Part shown: piece by piece, positions 1-7,888 of the stretch
Position numbering within the stretch: the stretch's first letter is position 1
Layout: every line of letters starts with the position of its first letter
Assembly: GCF_000772045.1 (NCBI RefSeq)
Contig: NZ_CP009754.1
Location: 3,658,001 to 3,722,000 of the forward strand
Direction: 5' to 3'
DNA from: Streptomyces sp. CCM_MD2014
GTDB taxonomy: Bacteria; Actinomycetota; Actinomycetes; Streptomycetales; Streptomycetaceae
Length of the DNA stretch: 64,000 nucleotides
Translations under genes and position numbers: made by a program
Notes under the pieces: generated by a model
Database searches by the model: none
What the model saw: the letters and a program-made list of their open reading frames with translations, nothing else
Told to the model about the DNA's origin: nothing

Positions 1-83
1 CGGCCACCAACGGCCTGACCCTGGAGCTGATCAGCGGTTCGACGCCCGTGTCGGTGGCGGTGAAGTCGGTGGCCGGGAACTGA
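1..83 (+). CDS. C-terminal end of an unidentified protein (partial)
   Basis: An open frame enters from the left edge and ends at a TGA at 81-83, giving the last 26 residues (ends AVKSVAGN). The codons are G/C-rich in third position, as expected for a real Streptomyces gene. The fragment alternates small and hydrophobic residues like a beta strand, but it is too short to assign a family. It may be the end of a secreted or beta-rich protein; this is a guess. The rest of the gene lies outside the window. Confidence 0.5.
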   Translation, partial: ATNGLTLELISGSTPVSVAVKSVAGN

Positions 84-134
84 GGGCGGCGGCTCGGGGC
101 GGGCGCGGTACTCCGGGGGGCGTGTGACGAGCGG

Positions 135-353
135 TCAGAAGAGGGGCAGCTGCCCCGGGAAATCAGGGACGACGTAGCCGTCCAAGGACGGCTGCGCCGC
201 CCCCAGTTGCGCCGGTCGGCGCGAACCGGGACAGGAGACGAGTTCGCCGCTCCCCCGTGCGCCGGGCGGATCATGGCGCGCGTATCGCCCCGCGACCACG
301 GCGATCTCGCGACGGCACTCGGGGCAGGTTCTGCGACGGGAGGACGAGGCCAT
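135..353 (-). CDS. Small conserved hypothetical protein with a CPEC motif
   Basis: A 72-residue protein starting at an ATG (351-353). It has an early CPECRR motif near residue 10 and a third cysteine in the segment LVSCPGSRR near residue 40, with the intervening stretch VAGRYARHDPPG. This pattern recurs, as I remember it, in small actinobacterial proteins often seen near mobile elements. The cysteine arrangement is compatible with an incomplete zinc ribbon, but only three cysteines are present. The C-terminus ends in the hydrophobic sequence PGQLPLF. It lies downstream of the tRNA-Tyr terminator, on the same strand as the tRNA. Function unknown; the reading frame is probably real because of its codon bias and recognisable motif. 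Confidence 0.6.
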   Translation of the reverse strand: MASSSRRRTCPECRREIAVVAGRYARHDPPGARGSGELVSCPGSRRPAQLGAAQPSLDGYVVPDFPGQLPLF

Positions 354-425
354 GACCCCAGTCTGCCCGCCAGGCGCGGCCCCAGAGCCGCCCCACGGGC
401 CACCCTCCCGGATCCGCCCATGACG

Positions 426-468
426 AAGGGCCCCGTGACCTGCTATTCGGGCAGGTCACGGGGCCCTT
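426..468 (-). terminator. Strong hairpin terminator downstream of tRNA-Tyr
   Basis: An 18-bp perfect inverted repeat (426-443 and 451-468) encloses a 7-base loop. It lies 12 bases beyond the 3' end of the tRNA on the minus strand. The outer A-A/T-T pairs give short T tracts, so it could act in both directions. Confidence 0.8.
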
Positions 469-479
469 TCGTTCCCGTG

Positions 480-527
480 TGGCGGCGCCAGGATTCGAAC
501 CTGGGAAGGCTGAGCCGGCAGATTTAC
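480..527. other. Possible unoccupied attB for an SLP1-type integrative element (3' half of tRNA-Tyr)
   Basis: In S. coelicolor the SLP1 element integrates into a tRNA-Tyr gene (established knowledge). This tRNA sits next to a YajQ gene as I recall for that locus. No integrase or excisionase gene is present within the 480 bases to its left, and there is no duplicated tRNA 3' end in the window, so the site appears unoccupied as far as can be seen. The exact core cannot be defined without an element sequence. Confidence 0.35.
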
Positions 528-561
528 AGTCTGCTCCCTTTGGCCGCTCGGGCACACCGCC
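480..561 (-). tRNA. tRNA-Tyr (anticodon GTA)
   Basis: Read on the minus strand, the sequence begins GGCGGTG and ends CGCCGCC plus discriminator A, forming a seven-pair acceptor stem with one G-T pair. The T-arm carries the canonical GGTTCGAATCC. The anticodon loop ACTGTAAATC places GTA at 525-527 (reverse complement). The long variable arm is typical of bacterial class II tRNA-Tyr. The 3' CCA is not encoded (ACA follows), as is usual in Streptomyces. A strong terminator follows at once. Confidence 0.95.
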
Positions 562-796
562 GGGGTTTGCTGCCCGTCGAACCGCTTTGGGGCGGTGCTC
601 CGTGGCAACGACGTAAACAATACCCGATGCGGAGGGGTGCTTCGCCACCCGATTGATCGCCGCTCGGACCGCGGCGGGTGGCTAGGCTTGTCCGGATGCG
701 GCCGAGGACCCTGCCGGGCCCGGTGGCCGCCCACGTATGCCGGTACGGACCCGATACGCGGCCCGACACGCACCCAGATACAAGGAGCCACAGGAC

Positions 797-1285
797 ATGG
801 CCGACTCCAGTTTCGACATCGTCTCGAAGGTCGAGCGGCAGGAGGTCGACAACGCCCTCAACCAGGCCGCCAAGGAGATCTCGCAGCGCTACGACTTCAA
901 GGGCGTGGGCGCCTCGATCTCGTGGTCCGGGGAGAAGATCCTCATGGAGGCCAACTCCGAGGACCGGGTGAACGCAATCCTCGACGTCTTCCAGTCCAAG
1001 CTGATCAAGCGCGGCATCTCGCTGAAGGCTCTGGACGCGGGCGAGCCCCAGCTCTCCGGCAAGGAGTACAAGATCTTCGCGTCGATCCAAGAGGGCATCT
1101 CCCAGGAGAACGCGAAGAAGGTGGCCAAGCTCATCCGCGACGAGGGGCCCAAGGGTGTGAAGGCCCAGGTGCAGGGCGAGGAGCTGCGGGTCTCCTCCAA
1201 GAGCCGGGACGACCTGCAGACGGTGATCGCCCTCCTCAAGGGCCAGGACTTCGACTTCGCGCTGCAGTTCGTGAACTACCGGTGA
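797..1285 (+). CDS. YajQ family nucleotide-binding protein
   Basis: A 162-residue protein beginning MADSSFDIVSKVERQEVDNA, the typical N-terminus of the YajQ family, with the conserved segment RYDFKGVGASISWSG at about residues 30-45. The family has two ferredoxin-like subdomains. Members bind nucleic acids or nucleotides, and some are reported to bind cyclic di-GMP. The ATG at 797 is preferred over upstream in-frame codons because AAGGAG (782-787) lies nine bases ahead and the family starts here. Length matches the family (about 160). The gene is monocistronic between tRNA-Tyr and a strong bidirectional terminator. A c-di-GMP role is inferred from the family only. Confidence 0.93.
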   Translation: MADSSFDIVSKVERQEVDNALNQAAKEISQRYDFKGVGASISWSGEKILMEANSEDRVNAILDVFQSKLIKRGISLKALDAGEPQLSGKEYKIFASIQEGISQENAKKVAKLIRDEGPKGVKAQVQGEELRVSSKSRDDLQTVIALLKGQDFDFALQFVNYR

Positions 1286-1300
1286 TGTGCTGAGCCGGCG

Positions 1301-1342
1301 ACGAGAGAGGGTGGGCACCGCGGGGTGCCCACCCTCTCTCGT
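1301..1342. terminator. Bidirectional terminator between yajQ and the GlsB-like gene
   Basis: A perfect 19-bp inverted repeat (1301-1319 and 1324-1342) with a four-base GCGG loop lies between two convergent genes. It starts 16 bases past the YajQ stop and ends 16 bases before the stop of the minus-strand gene, so it can serve both. Confidence 0.85.
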
Positions 1343-1357
1343 CCGGTCCGCGCGTGT

Positions 1358-1624
1358 TCAGTCGCGCGAGTTGCCGAACAGGAGCCGGTAGGCGACCAGG
1401 AGCACCAGCGAACCGCCGATCGCCGCGGCCCAGGTCGTGCCGTCGTAGAAGTCCTTGCTGATCGGGTGGTCCAGCCAGCGGGCCGATATCCAGCCGCCGA
1501 TGAAGGCGCCGGCGATTCCGATGAGCGTGGTACCGATGAGCCCGCCGGGGTCGCGGCCCGGCAGCAGGAACTTGGCGATGGCTCCGGCCAACAGTCCGAG
1601 GATGATCCAGCTGATGACGGTCAT
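1358..1624 (-). CDS. GlsB/YeaQ/YmgE family stress-response membrane protein
   Basis: An 88-residue, strongly hydrophobic protein with about three membrane segments. The family signature is visible: a glycine-rich first helix ending AKFLLPGRDPGG, followed by LIGTTLIGIAGAFIGGW. These small inner-membrane proteins (once called transglycosylase-associated) are linked to general and acid stress. Their molecular activity is not settled. The length fits the family (80-90). The ATG start at 1622-1624 directly precedes the first hydrophobic helix. It converges with yajQ across a shared terminator. Confidence 0.9.
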   Translation of the reverse strand: MTVISWIILGLLAGAIAKFLLPGRDPGGLIGTTLIGIAGAFIGGWISARWLDHPISKDFYDGTTWAAAIGGSLVLLVAYRLLFGNSRD

Positions 1625-1763
1625 GCCGTGACCCTGCCCTTTCTCGCTGCGCCCACACTGTGCCCGTGGTGCGGGCCAGTTCCTCCGCGGTGTTCATGTC
1701 GTCTTGGTGGAGAGGACGTTCCGGCCGTGCCGGGTGGTTGCGCCGGTCAGTAGGGTGCGACCC

Positions 1764-3008
1764 ATGACACCTGCGGGTTCGGGGCTGCGTCGCACCCTTG
1801 GTCTGGGCGATGCCGTCGTCGTGGGACTCGGTTCCATGATCGGCGCCGGGATCTTCGCCGCCCTGGCTCCGGCGGCGCGCGCCGCCGGTTCGGGGCTGCT
1901 CCTCGCCCTCGCCGTGGCAGCGGTCGTCGCCTACTGCAACGCCATGTCGTCGGCGAGGCTGGCCGTGCGGTATCCGGCCTCGGGTGGCACGTACGTGTAC
2001 GGACGTGAGCGGCTCGGGGAGTTCTGGGGGTTCCTCGCGGGCTGGTCGTTCGTCGTCGGGAAGACGGCCTCCTGTGCTGCCATGGCGCTCACCGTGGGCG
2101 TGTACGTCTGGCCCGAACAGTCGCACGTGGTGGCGGTCGCGGCGGTGGTGGCGCTGACCGCGGTGAACTACGGCGGAATCCAGAAGTCCGCCTGGCTGAC
2201 GCGGGTGATCGTGGCGGTGGTCCTCGCTGTCCTCGCTTCCGTGGTGGTGGTGTGCCTGGGATCGGGGCCGGCCGACGCCGGGCGGCTGGGCATCGGGCTC
2301 TCGGGCGGCACCGGCGGGGTGTTGCAGGCGGCCGGCCTGCTGTTCTTCGCGTTCGCGGGGTACGCGCGCATCGCGACCCTCGGCGAGGAGGTGCGGGACC
2401 CGCGACGCACCATCGCGCGGGCGATCCCGCTGGCGCTGGGCCTCACGCTGGTCGTCTACGGGTGTGTGGCGGTGGCCGTCCTTTCCGTGCTGGGCTCCGT
2501 CGGTCTGGGGCAGGCGACGGCACCCCTGGCCGACGCGGTACGGGCGGCCGGCCTGCCGGGGCTGGCGCCGGTCGTACGGGTGGGCGCCGCCGTGGCCGCG
2601 CTGGGTTCGCTGCTGGCGCTGATCCTGGGCGTGTCACGGACGACGCTGGCCATGGCCCGGGACGGTCATCTGCCCCGCGCACTGGCCGCGGTGCACCCGC
2701 GTTTCCAGGTGCCGCACCGGGCGGAGCTGGCCGTGGGCGCGGTGGTCGCCGTCGTGGCGGCCACGGTGGACGTACGTGGGGCGATCGGATTCTCCTCCTT
2801 CGGTGTACTGGCGTACTACGCCGTGGCCAATGCTTCGGCCTGGACGCTCGGCCCATCGAGGATGTCCCGCGTCGTACCCGCGCTGGGCCTGACCGGCTGT
2901 GCGGTGCTCGCCTTCTCGCTGCCGGCCGTCTCGGTCGTCGTGGGCGTGGGTGTCCTGGCGGTGGGCGTGGTGACGTACGGCGTGCGGGGGCAGCAGGTGT
3001 CGCGGTAA
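1764..3008 (+). CDS. APC superfamily amino-acid permease
   Basis: A 414-residue membrane protein. The first helix carries GLGSMIGAGIFAALAP, the glycine-rich substrate-binding motif of the amino acid-polyamine-organocation superfamily. The next helices include YPASGGTYVYGRERLGE and later FAFAGYARIATLGEEV, also typical. About 11-12 membrane segments are expected; the protein is slightly short for the family (about 450). The ATG at 1764 places ten residues before the conserved LRRTLGLGDAV. An upstream GTG at 1704 would add an unconserved basic leader. Substrate is not predictable from sequence alone; cationic or general amino acids are likely. It stands alone and converges on the yccF/htpX pair. 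Confidence 0.88.
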   Translation: MTPAGSGLRRTLGLGDAVVVGLGSMIGAGIFAALAPAARAAGSGLLLALAVAAVVAYCNAMSSARLAVRYPASGGTYVYGRERLGEFWGFLAGWSFVVGKTASCAAMALTVGVYVWPEQSHVVAVAAVVALTAVNYGGIQKSAWLTRVIVAVVLAVLASVVVVCLGSGPADAGRLGIGLSGGTGGVLQAAGLLFFAFAGYARIATLGEEVRDPRRTIARAIPLALGLTLVVYGCVAVAVLSVLGSVGLGQATAPLADAVRAAGLPGLAPVVRVGAAVAALGSLLALILGVSRTTLAMARDGHLPRALAAVHPRFQVPHRAELAVGAVVAVVAATVDVRGAIGFSSFGVLAYYAVANASAWTLGPSRMSRVVPALGLTGCAVLAFSLPAVSVVVGVGVLAVGVVTYGVRGQQVSR

Positions 3009-3200
3009 GCCGCCGTGGGCAAGCGTCTCGCGGGCAGGGAGCGGGCGCCCCGGTCTCTGCACGTGTTCCTCGCCTTGCTGGCCACCCGGCCCGGCGACTG
3101 CTCGGTCTCGGTCATGGATTCATGATGCGGGCCGCCACGGACATCGGGGCGGGCCTGTGGACAATCCGGTGGCTGTGGACAACCAAGGCGGCGGAGGCCG

Positions 3201-3620
3201 TTACCAGCCGGTCCGCTGTGTGGTTCCCGCCGCCGCTGTGAAGGGCTGGTCGGTGCGCACGATCTCGCGTCCCATCGGGAGCAGCGAGACGGGGATCAAC
3301 TTGAAGTTGGCGATGCCGAGCGGGATTCCGATGATCGTGACGCACAGCATGACGCCGGTGACGACATGGCCGAGCGCCAGCCACCAGCCCGCGAGGACGA
3401 GCCACAGCACGTTTCCGATGCAGGAGGGCGCCCCGGCGTCGCGGCGCTCGACGGCCGCGTACCCGAAGGGCCACAGGGCGTAGACACCGATACGGAAGGC
3501 CGCGATGCCGAACGGGATTCCGATGACCGTGATGCAGAGCAGCGCGCCCGCGAACAGGTAGCCGAGGAACAGCCAGAAGCCGCTGAGCACGAGCCAAATG
3601 ACGTTGAGGATGGTCTTCAC
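3201..3620 (-). CDS. YccF domain membrane protein
   Basis: A 139-residue protein composed of two tandem YccF-type segments, each with the pattern NVxWLVLxGxWLxLG followed by ITVIGIPFGIA or VTIIGIPLGIA. These predict four membrane spans with short loops. YccF proteins are inner-membrane proteins of unknown biochemical role. The GTG start (3618-3620) overlaps the htpX stop by four bases (GTGA), so translation is probably coupled to HtpX, and a shared role in membrane-protein quality control is a reasonable inference. The longer open frame that extends upstream is antisense-like shadow coding and was not used. Confidence 0.88.
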   Translation of the reverse strand: MKTILNVIWLVLSGFWLFLGYLFAGALLCITVIGIPFGIAAFRIGVYALWPFGYAAVERRDAGAPSCIGNVLWLVLAGWWLALGHVVTGVMLCVTIIGIPLGIANFKLIPVSLLPMGREIVRTDQPFTAAAGTTQRTGW

Positions 3621-4480
3621 TGCTGACGACCTGCCATCTTTTCGAGTCGGGCGATTCGCTCCGCCATCGGCGGGTGGGTGGAGAACATCTTCGAGAGCCC
3701 CTGCCCCGGCCGGAAGGGGTTGGCGATCATCATGTGGCTGGCGGTCTCGAGCCGGGGCTCCGGGGGGAGCGGGAGCTGCTTGGTGCCGAGTTCCAGTTTG
3801 CGCAGGGCGCCGGCCAGGGCGAGGGGGTCGCCGGTCAGCTGGGCGCCGGAGGCGTCGGCCTCGTACTCCCGGGAGCGGCTGATCGCCAGCTGGATGACGG
3901 TGGCGGCGAGCGGTCCGAGCAGCATGATGAGGAGCATGCCGAGCAGACCGGGTCCGTCGTCGTCGTTGGACCGGCCCACGGGGATCAGCCAGGCGAAGTT
4001 GACCAGGAACATGATCACCGAGGCGAGGGCGCCGGCGACGGAGGAGATGAGGATGTCGCGGTTGTAGACGTGGCTGAGTTCGTGCCCGATGACGCCGCGC
4101 AGCTCGCGCTCGTCGAGCAGGCGCATGATGCCCTCGGTGCAGCACACGGCCGCGTTGCGCGGGTTGCGGCCGGTCGCGAAGGCGTTCGGTGCCTCCGTCG
4201 GTGAGATGTACAGACGGGGCATCGGCTGGCGGGCCTGGGTGGAGAGCTCGCGGACCATGCGGTAGAGCGCCGGGGCCTCGAACTCGCTGACCGGGCGGGC
4301 GCGCATCGCACGCAGTGCGAGCTTGTCGCTGTTCCAGTACGCGTACGCGTTGGTGCCCAGGGCGACGAGGACGGCGACGACGAGCCCCGCTCGGCCGAAG
4401 AAGCTGCCGATGACGATGATGAGCGCGGACAGTCCCCCGAGGAGTACTGCGGTCCTGAGCCCGTTGTGCCGGCGGTGCAC
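3617..4480 (-). CDS. htpX: Zinc metalloprotease HtpX (M48B family)
   Basis: A 287-residue membrane protease. Two N-terminal hydrophobic helices (about residues 8-45) precede the zinc site GHELSHVYNRD, in which two histidines and Glu form the HExxH motif. The third zinc ligand lies in SREYEADASG. Another hydrophobic pair lies between them. HtpX degrades damaged or misassembled membrane proteins, working beside FtsH in other bacteria. The GTG start at 4478-4480 is preceded by GGAGGG about seven bases upstream, and the length matches family members. Longer upstream starts would add an Arg/Gly-rich segment without homology. It is transcribed with yccF by a four-base overlap. A 262-bp gap separates it from the nuo operon, leaving room for its own promoter. 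Confidence 0.93.
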   Translation of the reverse strand: MHRRHNGLRTAVLLGGLSALIIVIGSFFGRAGLVVAVLVALGTNAYAYWNSDKLALRAMRARPVSEFEAPALYRMVRELSTQARQPMPRLYISPTEAPNAFATGRNPRNAAVCCTEGIMRLLDERELRGVIGHELSHVYNRDILISSVAGALASVIMFLVNFAWLIPVGRSNDDDGPGLLGMLLIMLLGPLAATVIQLAISRSREYEADASGAQLTGDPLALAGALRKLELGTKQLPLPPEPRLETASHMMIANPFRPGQGLSKMFSTHPPMAERIARLEKMAGRQQ

Positions 4481-4742
4481 GGTACGCCCTCCAAGTCGTG
4501 CAGCAGGGGAACCCTTTGCTTGCTGGTCTCGCTCGCTGTGGTTGCTTCCCGGTCTCCGGTTGCCACCGGTGCCGTGGGTGACACGTCCAGTGGACCCTTC
4601 CGTACTGGTCAACGCCAGGCGAGGGCCACCAGTTCCCCGGCGCCCGGCGCGACGCGTGTGGACCGTTCGGGTGACCGCCGTCGTCGGCGGCACGCACGCG
4701 TGGAAGGCGAAGGTCGCACGCGCGTGTGCGCGGCGCCCGCGC

Positions 4743-6305
4743 TCAGAAGAGCCCGGTGTCGGCGAAACGCAGGATCAGCTGGGGTGCCCCGGAGAGGGCG
4801 ACGGCGAGGACCGCGGTCACGGTGATCGCGGCCGTGAGGGGAGCCGGGACCCGGTGGCCGGCGGTCGCCTCCTCGGGCGCCCGGAACAGCAGTGCCGTCC
4901 ATTGGAGGTAGTAGAAGAGCGCGATCACGACGTTGACGGCCATGACGACGGCCAGCCAGCCGAGTCCGGCGTCGACGGCCGCGGAGAACACCGTCACCTT
5001 GGCGAAGAGGCCGATGATGCCGGGCGGCAGTCCGGCGAGGCAGAGCAGGAAGAAGGCCAGGAGCAGGGCGGTGAGGGGGTTGGAGGCGTACAGGCCGCGG
5101 TAGTCCGCGACGCGGTTCAGGGCTCTCGCGCGGCCCACGAGCGCGGCCACCGCGAAGGCTCCGAGGTTCACCGCGGCGTACATGAGCGCGTAGGCGACCG
5201 TGGAGCCGATCGAGCGTTCCGGGTCGTCGGAGTACGCGGCGGCGGCGATCGGCACCAGGAGGTAGCCGGCCTGGCCGACGGACGACCAGGCGAGCAGCCG
5301 GACCGCGCTGTACGCGCGCGTGGCCTGCTGTCGGAGGGCGCCGACGTTGCCGGCGGTCATGGTGAGGGCGGCCAGCGCCGCGAGGGCGGGACCCCAGACG
5401 TCGGCGTAGGACGGCAGGGCGACGACCGTCACGAGGATGAGGCCGGAGAAGCCGACCGCCTTGCCGATCACGGACAGGTAGGCGGCGATCGGCAGCGGTG
5501 CGCCGACGTAGGTGTCGGGCACCCAGAAGTGGAAGGGGACGGCGGCCGTCTTGAAGGCGAAGCCGACGAGGGTGAGGACGACGCCGGTCTGGGCGAGGGT
5601 GGTGAACTGCCCGTCGACGTGCTGGATGCGGTCGGCCACCTCGGTGAGGTAGAGGGTGCCGGTGGTGGCGTACACGAAGCTGATGCCCATGAGGCTGACC
5701 GCGGTCGCGGTGACCGAGGACAGGAAGAACTTCAGGGCCGCTTCGGAGGACCTGCGGTCGCCCTGGCGGAGGCCGACCAGGGCGAAGGCGGGCAGGGACG
5801 CGACTTCCAGGGCGACGATCAGGGTTGCGAGGTCGCGGGAGGCGGGCAGGAGAGCGGCTCCGGCGGCGGAGGAGAGCAGCAGGAACCAGAACTCGCCCTC
5901 GGGCAGTCCCCGGTCGGCGTCCTTCACGGCGGTGACCGACAGGAGGGCGGTGAGCAGGGCGCCGCCGAGGACCAGGAACTGGATGGCGAGGGTGAAGGTG
6001 TCCGCGGTGTAGCTGCAGACGCCGGGTTCGCCGTTCCGGCAGAACGTCGAGCGGTCGTCGTTCACCAGGGGCAGCAGCATGACGGCGGAGGCGGCGAGTC
6101 CGGCGACCGAGATCCAGCCGAGCAGGCTCTTGCGGGCGTCCTTGACGAACAGGTCGGTGACGAGGACGACCAGGCCCACGACGGCCGTGATGGTGGGCGG
6201 CGCGATGGCGAGCCAGTCGACGGACTGGACGAGGTTCTGGGCCAGCGGCTGCAGTGGCTGCTGTGCGAGGGCCGCCTCGGCGAGGGGCTGGGCCGGGGAG
6301 CTCAT
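4743..6305 (-). CDS. nuoN: NADH-quinone oxidoreductase subunit N (second nuo cluster)
   Basis: A 520-residue antiporter-like membrane subunit with about 14 helices. The conserved proton-channel features are visible: VALEVASLPAFALVG (with the channel glutamate), LKFFLSSVTATAVSLMG and FKTAAVPFHFWVPDTYVGAP (lysine/histidine pathway). The ATG at 6303-6305 overlaps the nuoM stop by four bases (ATGA). An in-frame extension upstream overlaps nuoM and was rejected. It is the last gene of the ten-gene minus-strand operon. By family knowledge it forms one of the three proton-pumping modules of the membrane arm of complex I. Confidence 0.96.
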   Translation of the reverse strand: MSSPAQPLAEAALAQQPLQPLAQNLVQSVDWLAIAPPTITAVVGLVVLVTDLFVKDARKSLLGWISVAGLAASAVMLLPLVNDDRSTFCRNGEPGVCSYTADTFTLAIQFLVLGGALLTALLSVTAVKDADRGLPEGEFWFLLLSSAAGAALLPASRDLATLIVALEVASLPAFALVGLRQGDRRSSEAALKFFLSSVTATAVSLMGISFVYATTGTLYLTEVADRIQHVDGQFTTLAQTGVVLTLVGFAFKTAAVPFHFWVPDTYVGAPLPIAAYLSVIGKAVGFSGLILVTVVALPSYADVWGPALAALAALTMTAGNVGALRQQATRAYSAVRLLAWSSVGQAGYLLVPIAAAAYSDDPERSIGSTVAYALMYAAVNLGAFAVAALVGRARALNRVADYRGLYASNPLTALLLAFFLLCLAGLPPGIIGLFAKVTVFSAAVDAGLGWLAVVMAVNVVIALFYYLQWTALLFRAPEEATAGHRVPAPLTAAITVTAVLAVALSGAPQLILRFADTGLF

Positions 6306-7882
6306 CGGGTGCCTCCTGAGAGGAGCTGCTGCACGGCCGGGTCGGTCAGCCCGAGGAGGGTCCTGGGCCACAGTCCGGCGACGACGGTGAGGACGACGAG
6401 CGGGGTCCAGGCGGCGAACTCGTACGTGCGCACGTCGGCGAGTCGCGGCTGGGGGGCGTCCTGCGGTACGGCGCCCATGCAGACGCGGCGCACCACGATC
6501 AGCATGTACGCGGCCGTGAGCAGGGTGCCGAAGGCGGCGATCGCCATGAAGGTGAGGAAGGCGGGACGGCTGAGGTCCTGGGCGGGGTCGAAGGCGCCGA
6601 ACAGCGCGAGCATCTCGCCCCAGAACCCGGCCAGGCCCGGCAGACCCAGCGAGGCGACCGCGGCGAAGGCGAGCAGACCGCCGAGGCGGGGCGCCTTGCC
6701 GTACAGGGCGTGACCGGACTCCTCGGCGAGGGTGTCGAGGTCGGTGGTTCCGGTGCGGTCCTTGAGCGCGCCGACCACGAAGAAGAGCAGGCCGGTGATC
6801 AGGCCGTGGGCGATGTTGGCGAACAGGGCACCGTTCACCCCGGTCGGGGTCATGGTCGCGACGCCGAGCAGGACGAAGCCCATGTGGCCGACGGAGGAGT
6901 AGGCGATGAGGCGTTTGAGGTCGCCCTTCGCGCCTCTCCTGGCGAGGGCCAGGCAGGCCAGGGAGCCGTAGACGATGCCGACCACGGCGAAGGCCGCGAG
7001 GTAGGGCGCGAAGGTGCGGAAGCCGTCAGGCGCGATTGGGAGCAGGATCCGGACGAACCCGTACGTGCCCATCTTCAGCAGGACGCCGGCCAGCAGGACC
7101 GAGCCGACGGTCGGCGCGGCGGTGTGGGCGTCGGGCAGCCAGCTGTGCAGCGGCCACATCGGGGTCTTGACCGCGAGCCCGATCCCGATCGCCAGTACGG
7201 CGATGACCTGCACGGACGCGGTCAGTGACCGGCCGTTGTCAGTGGCGAGTGCCACCATGTCGAATGTGCCCGCCGTGATTCCGATCAGGAGCAGGCCGAG
7301 CAGCATGACGACGGAGCCGAGGAGCGTGAAGAGGATGAACTTCCAGGCGGCCCCGGCCCGTCCCTCGCCGCCCCAGCGGGCGATGAGGAAGTACATCGGG
7401 ATGAGGACCGTCTCGAAGGCGAGGAAGAACAGGACCAGGTCGAGGACGGCGAAGGTCGCGAGGGTGCCGGACTCCAGGACGAGCAGCAGCGCGACGAAGG
7501 CCTTCGGGCTCGGGCCGGAAGGCATCTTGAAGTACGAGTAGAGCGCGCAGAGGAAGGTCAGCAGCGCGGTCAGGACCAGCAGGGGGAGGGAAATGCCGTC
7601 GATGCCGAGGTGGATGCGCACGTCGAGTGCGGGGATCCAGCTGATGTCCGTTCCGGCCTGCATCTTCGACGGGTGGTCGTGGTCGAAGCCGAGCACGAGG
7701 ACGACGGCCGCGAGGAGGACGGCGCCGGTGACGGTGACGCCGTGCCGGAGCACGGCCTGTTCGGGTGACTTGCCCTTCAGTCCGGGCGGGGCCGGCAGCA
7801 GGGCGGCGGCGGCGCCGAGGAGCGGGCCGACGACGACGAACGCGAGAAGGACCCGCATCACGGACTCGTTGATATCGATCAC
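6302..7882 (-). CDS. nuoM: NADH-quinone oxidoreductase subunit M (second nuo cluster)
   Basis: A 526-residue, 14-helix antiporter-like proton-pumping subunit. Characteristic stretches are LAFETVLIPMYFLIARWGG (channel glutamate), AVKTPMWPLHSWLPDAHTAAP (lysine and broken helix) and AYSSVGHMGFVLLG. A GTG at 7880-7882 starts six bases after the nuoL stop. An ATG eight codons further in (MRVLLAF) is also possible, and the sequence does not decide between them. Four bases overlap with nuoN. Part of the nuoABCHIJKLMN operon. Confidence 0.95.
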   Translation of the reverse strand: MIDINESVMRVLLAFVVVGPLLGAAAALLPAPPGLKGKSPEQAVLRHGVTVTGAVLLAAVVLVLGFDHDHPSKMQAGTDISWIPALDVRIHLGIDGISLPLLVLTALLTFLCALYSYFKMPSGPSPKAFVALLLVLESGTLATFAVLDLVLFFLAFETVLIPMYFLIARWGGEGRAGAAWKFILFTLLGSVVMLLGLLLIGITAGTFDMVALATDNGRSLTASVQVIAVLAIGIGLAVKTPMWPLHSWLPDAHTAAPTVGSVLLAGVLLKMGTYGFVRILLPIAPDGFRTFAPYLAAFAVVGIVYGSLACLALARRGAKGDLKRLIAYSSVGHMGFVLLGVATMTPTGVNGALFANIAHGLITGLLFFVVGALKDRTGTTDLDTLAEESGHALYGKAPRLGGLLAFAAVASLGLPGLAGFWGEMLALFGAFDPAQDLSRPAFLTFMAIAAFGTLLTAAYMLIVVRRVCMGAVPQDAPQPRLADVRTYEFAAWTPLVVLTVVAGLWPRTLLGLTDPAVQQLLSGGTR

Positions 7883-7888
7883 GCCTGC

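Noticed and set aside
524..1318. Minus-strand open frame opposite YajQ running into tRNA-Tyr
   Set aside because: It overlaps a structural RNA and a conserved gene and has no recognisable sequence.
4323..6713. Long plus-strand open frame opposite nuoN and nuoM
   Set aside because: It is a shadow of the strongly coded minus-strand genes: its composition is Gly/Glu/Arg-rich without motifs, typical of antisense frames in GC-rich DNA.
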